Origin: CADEFX01 sp050260355
Lineage (GTDB): Bacteria; Pseudomonadota; Alphaproteobacteria; Rhizobiales; Hyphomicrobiaceae
Reading direction: 5' to 3'
Length of the DNA stretch: 64,000 nucleotides
NCBI GenBank assembly: GCA_050260355.1
Contig: JBLNBZ010000114.1
Location: 40,309-104,308 of the forward strand
Shown piece after piece: positions 1 to 8,181 of the stretch. The stretch's first letter is position 1, and each line of letters begins with the position of its first letter. Made by a program: the position numbers and the translations under genes. Below the pieces are notes generated by a model. That model made no database searches and had not been told where the DNA came from. It saw nothing but the letters and a program-made list of their open reading frames with translations.

Positions 1-547
1 CCATCGCATACTTGGCATTGAGGCCGAGTCCCATCCCGAGCCCCAGCAGGACGGCCGGCCACCAGGCCTTGGTCTCGAGAAGCTCCAGGAAGCCCCACAG
101 GGCCAGCGCCCAGAAAAAAAGGAGCGGAACGTCGGTCGAGATGATGCCTGAGGAGACCGATACGCCTGGCAGCGTAACGAACACCAGCGCCGACCAGAGG
201 CCGACGGCGGGATTATAAAGGCGGCGCCCGATCATGTAGATCACGAGCGCGGTGGCGCAGTGGAAGATCGGTGCAGGGAGCCGGATGCAGAACTCGCTCG
301 AGCCACAGGTGGCGGTGGCAGCACTGATGACCCATGCGATCAGCGGCGGCTTGGAGTAGTAGCCGAAGGCAGGCTCCAAGCTCCAGGACCAGTATTGCGC
401 CTCATCGAAAAACAGGTCGGTGGCATTGAGCCAGAGCGCGAGGATGCGGACCGCCAGAACCAGGCCCAGCGCGCCCCACAACAGCACCTGCGTGTGGGCA
501 GGCGCGCCAGCGGCGGCATGACTGTCCTGATCCAGAGCAGCTCTCAC
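1..547 (-). CDS. ArnT/PMT-like glycosyltransferase (GT39), 3' part outside window
   Basis: This is the N-terminal 182 residues of a polytopic inner-membrane glycosyltransferase; the gene continues past the left edge. The reading frame opens at a GTG at 547, since a stop lies a short way upstream and no ATG precedes the first membrane segment (residues 21-40). Right after it comes FFDEAQYWSW with the acidic Asp-Glu pair (48-49) conserved in the first periplasmic loop of ArnT/PMT enzymes, then GYYSKPPLIAW. Known enzymes of this family move a sugar from an undecaprenyl-phosphate carrier to lipid A or protein. It is divergent from a GT2 polyprenyl-phosphate sugar synthase and a LAB_N protein, a usual grouping for lipid A modification. 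The exact sugar and acceptor cannot be read from sequence. Confidence 0.85.
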   Translation of the reverse strand, partial: MRAALDQDSHAAAGAPAHTQVLLWGALGLVLAVRILALWLNATDLFFDEAQYWSWSLEPAFGYYSKPPLIAWVISAATATCGSSEFCIRLPAPIFHCATALVIYMIGRRLYNPAVGLWSALVFVTLPGVSVSSGIISTDVPLLFFWALALWGFLELLETKAWWPAVLLGLGMGLGLNAKYAM

Positions 548-753
548 ATCACCCAGTCCAGAGCACTGATCGCAACGCGATCAAATCGCCGATCAGCCCA
601 ACTGCTGGCTCATTTACTAGGTTGAGTGCGTATGAGAAAGCTTGATATGACTGCTGCGGCCCGTTGGCCGTGGGCGACGGCCGAAAGCCACCAGTCGAGC
701 CGCCTGACTTGGGTGCTGCAGGATGGCCCGCTCTAGCACAGGAGCGACCCAGA

Positions 754-1560
754 ATGCGCGTTTCCGTCGTCATTCCGGCACTGAACGAGGCAGGCAACAT
801 CGGCCGGCTGGTCGAGGAAACGTATTCGGTCGTCCCGCCCGACCTGCTCGCTGAGGTGATCGTCGTCGACGATTGCAGCGAGGACGGCACGTCGGCGGAA
901 ATCAAGACGCTCATCGCCCGCGGCAACTTGCCCGGGCTGCGCTATCTGCGCCACGGCGCTCGCAGCGGTCAGAGTGCGGCGGTACGCACCGGCGTCTATG
1001 CCGCCACCAGCCCGGTGATTGCCACCATGGACGGGGACGGCCAGAACGACCCGCGCGATATCGTAGCCCTCGTCGAACGGCTTGCACCGCCGGGCGGCAA
1101 GGGCGCGGCACTCGTCGGCGGCATCCGCACCAATCGCAAAGCCGAAGGTTCCAAACGACTGGCCTCGCGCGCAGCAAATTGGATCAGGGACGCGGTCTTG
1201 AAGGACCAGTGTCCCGACACCGGGTGCGGCATCAAGGCTTTCTGGCGTGAGGCGTTTGTGCGCCTGCCTTATTTCACCAGCATGCACCGTTACCTGCCGG
1301 CGCTCTTCTTGACGTACGGCCACGAAACCGCGTACGTGCCCGTCAATGATCGGCCGCGCCTTGCCGGCAAGTCGAAGTACAGCAACCTGGGACGCGCACT
1401 GATCGGCATCTACGATCTGATCGGGGTGAGCTGGCTCAGAAAGCGGACACGCGTGCCGCTGATCGTCGAGGATCTGCCGGAGGGTCGCCAGGTGTCCGAT
1501 CTGACGAACCGGTTCGGCCGTCGCGGCGACCCTGGCCGGCGCGCCGGCGACAAGATCTGA
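754..1560 (+). CDS. GT2 polyprenyl-phosphate glycosyltransferase (DPM1-like)
   Basis: A 268-residue family 2 glycosyltransferase. Residues 1-12 read MRVSVVIPALNE, the typical GT-A start. VVDDCSEDGT and the DGDGQNDP segment carry the Asp residues that bind nucleotide sugar and metal. The C-terminal third, with GKSKYSNLGRALIGIYDLIGV, matches dolichol- or undecaprenyl-phosphate mannose/glucose synthases, which charge the lipid carrier used by GT39 enzymes. The frame is open further upstream, but the ATG at 754 has a GGAG eight to nine bases before it and begins exactly at the conserved fold. It likely makes the lipid-linked donor for the divergent ArnT-like enzyme and is followed after 76 bp by a LAB_N gene. 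Confidence 0.88.
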   Translation: MRVSVVIPALNEAGNIGRLVEETYSVVPPDLLAEVIVVDDCSEDGTSAEIKTLIARGNLPGLRYLRHGARSGQSAAVRTGVYAATSPVIATMDGDGQNDPRDIVALVERLAPPGGKGAALVGGIRTNRKAEGSKRLASRAANWIRDAVLKDQCPDTGCGIKAFWREAFVRLPYFTSMHRYLPALFLTYGHETAYVPVNDRPRLAGKSKYSNLGRALIGIYDLIGVSWLRKRTRVPLIVEDLPEGRQVSDLTNRFGRRGDPGRRAGDKI

Positions 1561-1636
1561 CGGGGCGCTGCTTCTGAGCTTTGAGCGTAAGCGATGCTTG
1601 CGCTCTTCGCTGTGCGCCGTGGGACGGGGACGTTGA

Positions 1637-1987
1637 ATGGATCTCTCGAAGCTCGCACAGTGGTGGGCGTCCACCTCGGCGCCTGAGCTGACCTGGCTGG
1701 CGATCGGCTTCCTGGCTCAGCTCATGTTCTCCATGCGCTTTATCGTGCAATGGCTCGCCAGCGAGCGAGCGCGCCAATCCATAGTCCCCGAAGCATTCTG
1801 GTATTTCAGCTGCGCGGGCGGCCTGATGCTGCTGGCCTACGCCATCTACCGCATGGATCCGGTTTTCATTCTGGGCCAGGCGGGAGGCCTGCTGATCTAT
1901 GCGCGCAACATCCACTTCATCTGGCAGCACAAGGCCGAAGCGGCGCCGGTAGCTGCCGCACGGGAGCTGCCCCCGAGCCACAGCTGA
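1637..1987 (+). CDS. LAB_N (lipid-A-disaccharide synthase N-terminal domain) membrane protein
   Basis: A 116-residue membrane protein with three hydrophobic segments (about 19-36, 51-68 and 75-92). The pattern FSMRFIVQWLASERARQS then PEAFWYFSCAGGLMLLAYAI is the LAB_N domain, first named from the N-terminus of some LpxB proteins and also found alone beside ArnT-type glycosyltransferases. It lies just downstream of the GT2 gene in the same direction, so the two are probably cotranscribed. A role as a small partner, or a flippase-like helper of lipid-linked sugar transfer, is inference from neighbourhood. Confidence 0.85.
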   Translation: MDLSKLAQWWASTSAPELTWLAIGFLAQLMFSMRFIVQWLASERARQSIVPEAFWYFSCAGGLMLLAYAIYRMDPVFILGQAGGLLIYARNIHFIWQHKAEAAPVAAARELPPSHS

Positions 1988-2260
1988 GACGAAGGACCGG
2001 CCCTGCGGGGCGGTGTGGAAGCTAGGAACGCGCCCCGCCGACGCGCCGATCATGCCGCCATTGGCCGGCGGACCGAGCCAGGCGGGCTCGCTTCAACAGC
2101 TCTTTTGACAACACAGTTCACAAGCCGCCAAAAGCTGCTATAAGGGCGCCGCGGCCAACGGCCGTCCTCGAAAGAGACCAGCGCAGCCATGCGGCGGCGC
2201 GGACTCTGCGCAGTCTCCTGACCATCTTCGGGACGTGATCGGGGTCGCTGCACGTGGTGA

Positions 2261-2337
<77 letters not shown>

Positions 2338-2691
2338 AGCTTTTCAATGACTTAGGAAGCGGCTCCATCCTGCAAAATCTGCCTTGGGTAGCGGATGGGT
2401 AGCAGAGTGGCGGGTGTTTCGAGGTTCGGGCACGCGACGGGCCGTCGCGGTCCAGGCTCATAGGGCTCTCTGCGCGTTGCCAGGCTTGGTGCAGGTCGAT
2501 GTCCGCGACTTCCACGTACGGCTGCCGGCTGCAAAGCGGGGGACTCAAGCTCATCGCTCGGCTGAACACGCGGGGAGCCTCTGCGAGGGGTGCTCTTGCG
2601 TGTTCGTCCGATTGACGTGCTGCACAGACACATGCGGGGCTAGCCGAAGCGATTAGAATAGAGTCCTCCGAAGCACACGGCGGGGGATGAG
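2338..2691. other. Non-coding stretch after tRNA-fMet
   Basis: About 350 bases with no convincing gene on either strand; the short open frames here lack ribosome-binding sites and family features. This would be the left junction of the island if integration used the tRNA 3' end, but no direct repeat proves it. Confidence 0.5.
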
Positions 2692-3090
2692 ATGGCGGGC
2701 GACATTGATGCCGTGATAGCGGCGTTGCGCATTGCGCTCGAAGAAGCCCAGAAGAGCGGAGAGACGTTCTGGACGGTGAAGTCTGCGAACCGGTGGATCA
2801 ATCAGCTTCCGGGTGCGTGGGCGGGGCGATGGCGACATCTGAAGCTAGCGCCGGAATACTCGCACGATGGTTCGATCGGCCGGCGGGCGTTCATCGGTCA
2901 CGTCAGAGCGACGCTCGCTTATCTTGAAGCGAACCGCGAGGCGATCCGATCCATGCGGATATGGTCCTGGCCCTTGCGAAGGGCAAAACCGCAGCCCGTC
3001 GTCGAGCCCATCGATGCCGAGTTCAAGGACGTGATGTCGGTCGAAAAGCAATTGCCAAAGCCACGCAGGAGCGTCCGAGTTATCAAGTGA
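2692..3090 (+). CDS. Hypothetical protein
   Basis: A 132-residue soluble protein that I do not recognise. It opens MAGDIDAVIAALRIALEEAQ, a predicted helix, after a GGGGGATGAG segment that can act as ribosome-binding site. It is rich in Trp and Arg in the middle (WINQLPGAWAGRWRHLKLAP) and ends in a basic tail. There is no signal peptide, membrane segment or Cys cluster. It is the first gene after the tRNA and so probably belongs to the island, though no function can be assigned. Confidence 0.6.
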   Translation: MAGDIDAVIAALRIALEEAQKSGETFWTVKSANRWINQLPGAWAGRWRHLKLAPEYSHDGSIGRRAFIGHVRATLAYLEANREAIRSMRIWSWPLRRAKPQPVVEPIDAEFKDVMSVEKQLPKPRRSVRVIK

Positions 3091-3173
3091 GACGCCTTCC
3101 GGGCCGGGCCTTCCTTCACCTGCGCGTCTGCGTATGTGTGCGGGCGCTCATTTGTACATCTCACGCGTGGCGC

Positions 3174-4715
3174 CTAGCCCAGGAAGGCTTGCTCGTAGGC
3201 CTCTTCGACGCGTTGCGCCTCGTCGGCGGTCAGGAGCGCGAACTCCTTCTCGCGGGCGCGTTTGGAAAGCTTGCCCTTGTTCTGGCGCAGCATGCGGAAC
3301 AGGAGGTCGATGGTGCGGTCCGGCATCTCGACGATGGCTTCGACGCGCGCCTTGAAGGCATCGTAGCGGCGCAGGTAGTCGGCCTCGTCGGGCAGGTCCT
3401 CGAGCGCCGTCTTCCTCACGCAGGCATAGAGGAACTCCGCCTGGGGCGTGGCGTCGAAGTACCGGTAGAAGTCTCCTGTGTCGTTGAGCACCTCGACGTT
3501 GCCGTCCCGCGTCGGCTTCCACTTCACGAGCGGCAGGACGCGGCGCGAGTAGGTCTCGAGCACCTGGCGGTATTCGTCGATGCGCTCGAGGATGGTCGCC
3601 GAAACCGGGAATACGATGCCTGGCGGATTGAAGCCGCGCGCCGCCAGCACATGGTGGATGAGATAGCGATGGATGCGGCCGTTGCCGTCCTCGAACGGGT
3701 GCACAAAAACGAACCCGAAAGCCAGCGCGGCGGCGGCGATCACCGGATCGAGGGCCATAGACCTTTCGCGGTCGAACGCGATCATGCCGTCGATGAGAGC
3801 AGGGAGGTCCTGGTGCCGGGCGCTGATATGGTCCGGGATCGGCGTGCGGGAATCGCGGTCGTGCTCGCCCACGAAGCCGCCCTCGTCGCGCAGGCCGAGC
3901 TTCACGAAGCGGTCGTCGCCGATGACGATCTGCTGCAGGCGCAGGAGCTCGTCGAAATCGAGCGGCTTGCGCCCGGCCTGGCCGATGGCGCGCCCCCATC
4001 GCTGCACGCGGTCCTGGGGTGGGTCCTCGCCCTCGATGACGTAGCTCGCGCGCGAGTCCTTGAGCAGCAGGAAGGCGGCGGTGCGGGCCAGGAGGTCGGC
4101 CGGCACGTCCGCCGCGACCGCGCGGGCGCGCTCGGCGAGGTTCATGTCGACGAAGGCTTCGAGCGCGGGCGTGCGGAAGACCAAGGGACAAAAGGCCGGC
4201 GTGCCGGGCAGGTTGTCGCGCACGCGGTGGCGCGGCGAGTCCTTCGCCGTGCCCGCCCACTGTTGCCTGGGATCGAGCGCGTCGACGTAGTTGACCTTCC
4301 GCGAGTCCGGCAGCTTGAGCGGCTTGCCGAGGAGCCATTCGTAGAGGAACCAGATGCGCCGCGCGTAGATGCCGGTCGGCGTGGCCTTGACCAGGGCCTC
4401 GATCGGTTGAGGTCCGGCGGCGAGGAACAGCTTCTTCAGGACACAGAGATCGATACCCTCGTACTTGAGGGCGAAGGTCAGGTGTCCCTCGAGGGTGGCG
4501 GCGGGCGCATGGCGCGGGGTGAAGAGGCGCCATCCGTCGCGCTCCAGGGTCCGGTGACGCTCGGAGATGGCAGAGAGCGTGAGGGGGATGGGGACGGCGA
4601 GGCCGTAGGCGTCGATCAGAGCGGCATAGCCGGCCGGCGTCGCCTTTTCCGGAAGGCGCCGCTCATGAAAAACCGTGACCGGTCCTGAAAAACCTTTGCC
4701 CATGCCCTTGGCCAT
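3174..4715 (-). CDS. Fic domain protein (class II, N-terminal inhibitory helix)
   Basis: A long (513-residue) Fic protein. The catalytic motif HPFEDGNGRIHR matches the canonical HxFx(D/E)GNGRxxR, in which His is the base for adenylylation of a target hydroxyl. Upstream in the protein lies SYVIEGE, fitting the (S/T)xxxE(G/N) inhibitory motif, so the Glu can fold into the active site (class II autoinhibition). The N-terminal ~200 residues match the unusual long-Fic family that starts HERRLPEKATPAGYAAL. The ATG at 4715 is my choice; a GTG at 4778 would add 21 residues made largely from a DNA repeat and has no good ribosome-binding site. Adenylylation of host proteins is known for the family; the target here is unknown. 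Confidence 0.88.
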   Translation of the reverse strand: MAKGMGKGFSGPVTVFHERRLPEKATPAGYAALIDAYGLAVPIPLTLSAISERHRTLERDGWRLFTPRHAPAATLEGHLTFALKYEGIDLCVLKKLFLAAGPQPIEALVKATPTGIYARRIWFLYEWLLGKPLKLPDSRKVNYVDALDPRQQWAGTAKDSPRHRVRDNLPGTPAFCPLVFRTPALEAFVDMNLAERARAVAADVPADLLARTAAFLLLKDSRASYVIEGEDPPQDRVQRWGRAIGQAGRKPLDFDELLRLQQIVIGDDRFVKLGLRDEGGFVGEHDRDSRTPIPDHISARHQDLPALIDGMIAFDRERSMALDPVIAAAALAFGFVFVHPFEDGNGRIHRYLIHHVLAARGFNPPGIVFPVSATILERIDEYRQVLETYSRRVLPLVKWKPTRDGNVEVLNDTGDFYRYFDATPQAEFLYACVRKTALEDLPDEADYLRRYDAFKARVEAIVEMPDRTIDLLFRMLRQNKGKLSKRAREKEFALLTADEAQRVEEAYEQAFLG

Positions 4716-4822
4716 GAAAAAGCGTTCTGGCTCCTGAAATCCGTGTTTGAACACCAAACTACCATGAAAAACCTTCACAGACCATGAAAAATGCTTTCTA
4801 ACGCCGTAGCCGCATGAAAAAC
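4664..4822. repeat. 50-bp-period array of CATGAAAAA motifs over the fic promoter and start
   Basis: CATGAAAAA occurs exactly at 4664, 4713, 4763, 4783 and 4813, with variants CTGAAAAA at 4685 and CTGAAA at 4733. Start-to-start steps are 21, 28, 20, 30, 20 and 30 bases, so pairs recur every ~50 bases in phase with the DNA helix. On the fic strand the motif reads TTTTTCATG, and one copy supplies the likely fic start codon. It may be an iterated operator. Confidence 0.75.
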
Positions 4823-4954
4823 GCCATCCGCGACGGTCTTCGCCTGTCTGTCCTGGGGGGCCTCCCGCCCGGGGGCGCTAAACCTCACGGCCTTCGCACG
4901 GCAGGAGGCCCATTTCGACGAAGAAGTGCGGGCAAGCCGACTTACTCTTGTTGA

Positions 4955-5332
4955 CTAGCGCGAGGTGGTGTTGGCGCGCAGCCAAGTCTCGAGCAAATCG
5001 AACGAGAGCGTGTTGGATTCATAGAGCGGCAGCAGGAACGCCATCACCGCATCCTCGTCCGCGATCAGGCTGATGCCGTTGATCGCCAGAAAAGTGAAGG
5101 CAACGGCGAAGGCCGCGCGCTTGTTGCCGTCAATGAAGGGATGATTCTGCGAGAGGCTCTCCCAGAGGGCCGCGGCCTCGGCGATGATGTCGGCGTAGTA
5201 ACCCGTCTGCGGGCGGAAGAGGGCAGCCTCGAGTTGGCCCATGTCGCGCACGCCGGGGCTGCCGCCGTAGCGCGTGATCTGATCGTCATGGATCGCAAGG
5301 ACTTCCGCGACGGTGAGATAGACCGTCGTCAT
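4955..5332 (-). CDS. doc: Doc-type (death-on-curing) toxin
   Basis: A 125-residue Doc toxin. The motif HPFIDGNKRAA (starting near residue 64) is the Doc version HxFx(D/N)xNKR of the Fic motif. Known Doc enzymes phosphorylate elongation factor EF-Tu and stop translation. The rest of the chain, from VAEVLAIHDDQITRYGGSPGVRD to LLETWL, is full length for the family. The start codon overlaps the stop of the upstream antitoxin gene by four bases (ATGA), the normal toxin-antitoxin coupling. Confidence 0.92.
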   Translation of the reverse strand: MTTVYLTVAEVLAIHDDQITRYGGSPGVRDMGQLEAALFRPQTGYYADIIAEAAALWESLSQNHPFIDGNKRAAFAVAFTFLAINGISLIADEDAVMAFLLPLYESNTLSFDLLETWLRANTTSR

Positions 5333-5559
5333 TCAGCGAGCTTCTTGTAGAGCTTCCCGAACCGCTGATGGCTCGCGTGATAGGCTGCCATCACATGCTT
5401 GCGCGGTTTGCCGAGCCGGCGCTTCTCGACAAGGTCCGCGAGCGCTTCGTCGACGAGAGCCTGCACCTGCCGGCCTTCCTCTCTGGCGATTCCTCTAACG
5501 GCCTCGAGAAGGTCCGGATCAACTTGCGTCGCGAACTTCTGGCGCTGCTTCGTGCTCAT
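5329..5559 (-). CDS. Ribbon-helix-helix antitoxin of the Doc toxin
   Basis: A 76-residue protein whose first half, KFATQVDPDLLEAVRGIAREEGRQVQALVDEAL, fits a ribbon-helix-helix DNA-binding fold; the basic C-terminus would bind the toxin. Classic Doc antitoxins (Phd) are of a different fold, but RHH partners are common in alphaproteobacteria. It lies first in the operon, next to a promoter with two TCATGA sites spaced ten bases apart, which suggests autorepression. Confidence 0.85.
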   Translation of the reverse strand: MSTKQRQKFATQVDPDLLEAVRGIAREEGRQVQALVDEALADLVEKRRLGKPRKHVMAAYHASHQRFGKLYKKLAE

Positions 5560-5571
5560 AAATAAACGCTA

Positions 5572-5595
5572 TCATGACAAATCATGAAATGTCAA
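5572..5595 (-). promoter_or_regulatory. Promoter/operator of the antitoxin-doc operon
   Basis: On the minus strand TTGACA (5595-5590) is a perfect -35 box; 17 bases later ATAGCG is a weak -10. The spacer holds two palindromic TCATGA sites at 5572 and 5582, exactly ten bases apart, so two RHH dimers could bind the same face. The antitoxin ATG follows closely, so the transcript would have a very short or no leader. Confidence 0.6.
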
Positions 5596-5689
5596 GTTTT
5601 CGCAGCGCTGCAAAGAGGAGCCACACAGCAGACGGCGACAGGGTGGCCCGTGGCCCAGAATCTGGAGGTATGCGCCCGAAAAATTTGCT

Positions 5690-6997
5690 TCACGTCTCCC
5701 GCCCGAAGTCCTGACCGGGATTGCGCCTGCGCCAGACCTCCATCTGGCGCCGGATGTTCTGGGCGCGGGGAAGGTTGTCTTCGACGAGGCTCGCCTTGGC
5801 GTCAGCGATGGTGATGCCGCGGACGCGCAGATAGAGATCCCGCGCGGCCTCTTCGCGCGCGTCCGACTGGCGCGAGAGCAGCTCATCATACTTACGGCCG
5901 TAATCGGCGAGGATGCGGTCGGTGAAATAACGCAGCTCGGCGCGCTGCACCTGAGCCAGCCGGCCGCGCTCGTTCCGGTGGACGTCCTCGACATAAAGAA
6001 GAAGCTGGCCGGTGTGGCGGATCGCATGCCGCATCTGGCGCATGGTGAGCGGCGTGCCCGCCCCGAGGCGTTCGCGGTTGGCGAGCACATAGACGGCACG
6101 CTCCAGGGTCGTGGCCCGGGCAAGGTATTTGATCTCGCGCTTCTGGACCCTGTAGAGCTCGCGCCACTGCGGCCGGAACCGCTGCGCCACATGCTCGTGG
6201 GCCTGGCCAAGGGCCCGAGACATCATGGCCTTGAAGTCGCGGCGCTCCTGACGGTGGCCTTGCCAGGCGGCATTGCGCTGCGGTCTGGCTGCGAGGACCA
6301 GCTCGTGCCGCAGCCGCGTCTGCCGATCCTTGATCTCCTTCCATTCGAACCACTGAGTACGATTCATGGCCCTGTGCTTGACCGGCACATAGGGAGTCTT
6401 CCCGGCACTGCCCTGTGCCTTGCCGGCAGCCGTCAGCAGCTTTTCAGCCTTCCTTGCGCTCTTGATGCGGTCGCGCTCGGCGTTGTTGTGGATGCGCTCG
6501 TCGCAATGGAGCCCGTGCTCGCGCTCGTAGGCTTCGGCCCATCGGGAGAGGCGCTCCTTGGTGTACTTGAGGGGAGCGGTGAGCCCGGTATCGGGATGGA
6601 TGGTGTTGACCACGAGATGCACATGCAAATGCTCCTTGTCGCCATGGGCGGCGATCAGCACCTGATGGCCGAGGAGGTCGAGGGCCTCGAGGCTCGAGAG
6701 CGCGGTGTCGCGCATGTGCTCAGGGGAGGGGTTGTCGCGCGCCGCCCAGGAGAGCGAATAGTGAAGCACCGGCTTCGTGTTCTTGCGCCCGCGCGCGTCA
6801 TGGCCGGCCCGGCTCTTGATGATGGCCTGATCGCGGGCGACGGTGAACATCTCGAACCACGCGTCGTCGGGGTGCGAGAAGATGTTCAGCGTTTCTGTCC
6901 AAAGGACCCGGCTACGGGAAGTCGTCCCGGCGTCGTGCAGGATATAGCCGCACGCTCCTTTGAAACTCTGCCCGCGTTTGTGGAGGCGGGGAATCAT
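5690..6997 (-). CDS. Relaxase / mobilization nuclease
   Basis: A 435-residue relaxase. The metal-binding motif III is visible as EHLHVHLVVN (HxHxH type) near residue 122; the N-terminus MIPRLHKRGQSFKGACGYIL carries the short first motif of this family, and the candidate nicking Tyr is probably in the N-terminal 60 residues. The C-terminal half is basic and helical, suited to DNA binding. Relaxases nick one strand at oriT and lead it into a recipient cell. The gene overlaps mobC by 86 bp and lies opposite the coupling-protein gene. It is most like MOBP-type relaxases; exact class needs a profile search. Confidence 0.88.
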   Translation of the reverse strand: MIPRLHKRGQSFKGACGYILHDAGTTSRSRVLWTETLNIFSHPDDAWFEMFTVARDQAIIKSRAGHDARGRKNTKPVLHYSLSWAARDNPSPEHMRDTALSSLEALDLLGHQVLIAAHGDKEHLHVHLVVNTIHPDTGLTAPLKYTKERLSRWAEAYEREHGLHCDERIHNNAERDRIKSARKAEKLLTAAGKAQGSAGKTPYVPVKHRAMNRTQWFEWKEIKDRQTRLRHELVLAARPQRNAAWQGHRQERRDFKAMMSRALGQAHEHVAQRFRPQWRELYRVQKREIKYLARATTLERAVYVLANRERLGAGTPLTMRQMRHAIRHTGQLLLYVEDVHRNERGRLAQVQRAELRYFTDRILADYGRKYDELLSRQSDAREEAARDLYLRVRGITIADAKASLVEDNLPRAQNIRRQMEVWRRRNPGQDFGRET

Positions 6998-7376
6998 TGG
7001 CGATGGTCCTCGTTCTGAGGGCTTGGGTCTTCTGTTTGGCGAGCTCTTCGGACAAGAGAGCCGAGATCAGGTCGTGGGCGGTCTTCCAGGCGAACCGCGT
7101 GTCGGCCGGCAGGTTGCTGTTGAGCGCGTGGGCAATCTGGTTGGCGTTGTTGCCGATCCGCCGCAGCTCATTGAAGAGGGCCGGGTCCATGACGGTGTAG
7201 GCAGGCCGCGGGCCGGAGACGATCCTGCCGTCGCGCACGAGCCGCTCGCACAGACCCGACACAGTGAGACCCAGCTCGCGCGCCTGAGCCGAACGCTGAG
7301 CGAAATCATCATCCGTGAGCCGGATGCAGACCATCCGTGTGCGGGCGCCTTTGAGATGTGTCCGTTTCCTTCCCAT
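6912..7376 (-). CDS. mobC: MobC-like relaxosome accessory protein
   Basis: A 154-residue basic protein. MVCIRLTDDDFAQRSAQARELGLTVSGLCERLV is a ribbon-helix-helix-like N-terminus, and LRRIGNNANQIAHALN is the signature of the MobC/plasmid mobilization family. Such proteins bind near oriT and help the relaxase open the strands. The start at 7376 begins the MGRKRTH segment; the longer open frame runs into non-coding leader. The 3' end overlaps the relaxase gene in another frame, indicating one transcript. Confidence 0.85.
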   Translation of the reverse strand: MGRKRTHLKGARTRMVCIRLTDDDFAQRSAQARELGLTVSGLCERLVRDGRIVSGPRPAYTVMDPALFNELRRIGNNANQIAHALNSNLPADTRFAWKTAHDLISALLSEELAKQKTQALRTRTIANDSPPPQTRAEFQRSVRLYPARRRDDFP

Positions 7377-7400
7377 CGCGGGTCTCGTTGGTGTTGCATA

Positions 7401-7420
7401 CGGGGCGCGGATGCGCCCCG
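7401..7420 (-). promoter_or_regulatory. Leader hairpin of mobC
   Basis: Perfect 8-bp stem CGGGGCGC / GCGCCCCG with a four-base loop, 25 bases before the mobC start. There is no T-run, so it is more likely a leader RNA structure or protein site than a terminator. Confidence 0.5.
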
Positions 7421-7466
7421 GCCGGATGGGGTCCAGGGGAAAGCGGAGCGCCTTCCCCGGCGAGAG

Positions 7467-7517
7467 GGATTTGGATATCGATATCAAGCGACAGCGCACG
7501 ATATCGATAACAAATCC
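7467..7517. promoter_or_regulatory. Inverted repeat upstream of mobC (candidate oriT or operator)
   Basis: Left arm 7467-7485 and right arm 7500-7517 are an imperfect inverted repeat: GGATTTG pairs with CAAATCC, and both arms contain TATCGATATC. The left arm also holds the perfect palindrome GATATCGATATC (7474-7485). It sits about 90 bp upstream of mobC, where an oriT or an autoregulatory operator is expected. A nick site cannot be named from sequence alone. Confidence 0.55.
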
Positions 7518-7633
7518 ACATCTCGCTACCCCTCTCATTTACGGTATGTGCACTCCCTTCCTGCGCTCATTCTCTTTTGTTGGGTTATTCGCAAGTTTTT
7601 GGAATTGAACCGCACAAATGGCAAGAGCTGGAA

Positions 7634-7691
7634 CTTGGCATAACATCCGCAATTCCGCGGCGCTTGGCATAACGTGACGGAACATGTCACG
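7634..7691. repeat. Direct repeat CTTGGCATAAC x2 with adjoining CGTGAC/GTCACG dyad
   Basis: CTTGGCATAAC occurs at 7634 and 7663, 29 bases apart; the second copy runs into CGTGAC (7673-7678), which pairs with GTCACG (7686-7691). The 800-base gap between mobC and the coupling-protein gene holds no convincing gene, so these are likely oriT-region or promoter elements. Confidence 0.45.
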
Positions 7692-8181
7692 CGAAACGGC
7701 GACGAAATAAATTTCGCGGGCATCAAGAGTCGTCCACCCCGACCACACGGAGACTGCCGCCGTGCTCGCATCGCGCAAGGCGGACCTCAAGCCCACCCAC
7801 GTGGCTTGCGCCACGCGGGTCCCTGCGGCTCGGTCCCCGCGTTGCGGCTGGCGGCCTTGCGCGATGCTGCGCGCGGACGGCACGTTGCATGCGCGGGTCG
7901 GGGCGGAAGGATGGGTGCTTTCAAGGTCGAACAAAAGGATATGTGACTGGCCTGTGTGCGAACGCGGCCACACTATGGAAATGCGCCCTTCAGGAACCGC
8001 CGATAGGGCGTCGCGAAATATTTTGAATTGAACCTGCCATCGCATGCCGGTGCGTTTCGCAGCACCGGTGAATTTGCCCGCGCGTTTACATATCGCCATC
8101 CTTCGCATTAACTCGACGCGCGCTGCAGAAAGCGGCAATCATTCCATCTCGTATTGCGTGCCACTCACGTCGGAGCACGCA

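Noticed and set aside
2961..4688. Long plus-strand open frame (575 codons) opposite fic
   Set aside because: It is the antisense shadow of the Fic gene; its translation is low-complexity and repeats charged and Val-rich runs, with no family feature.
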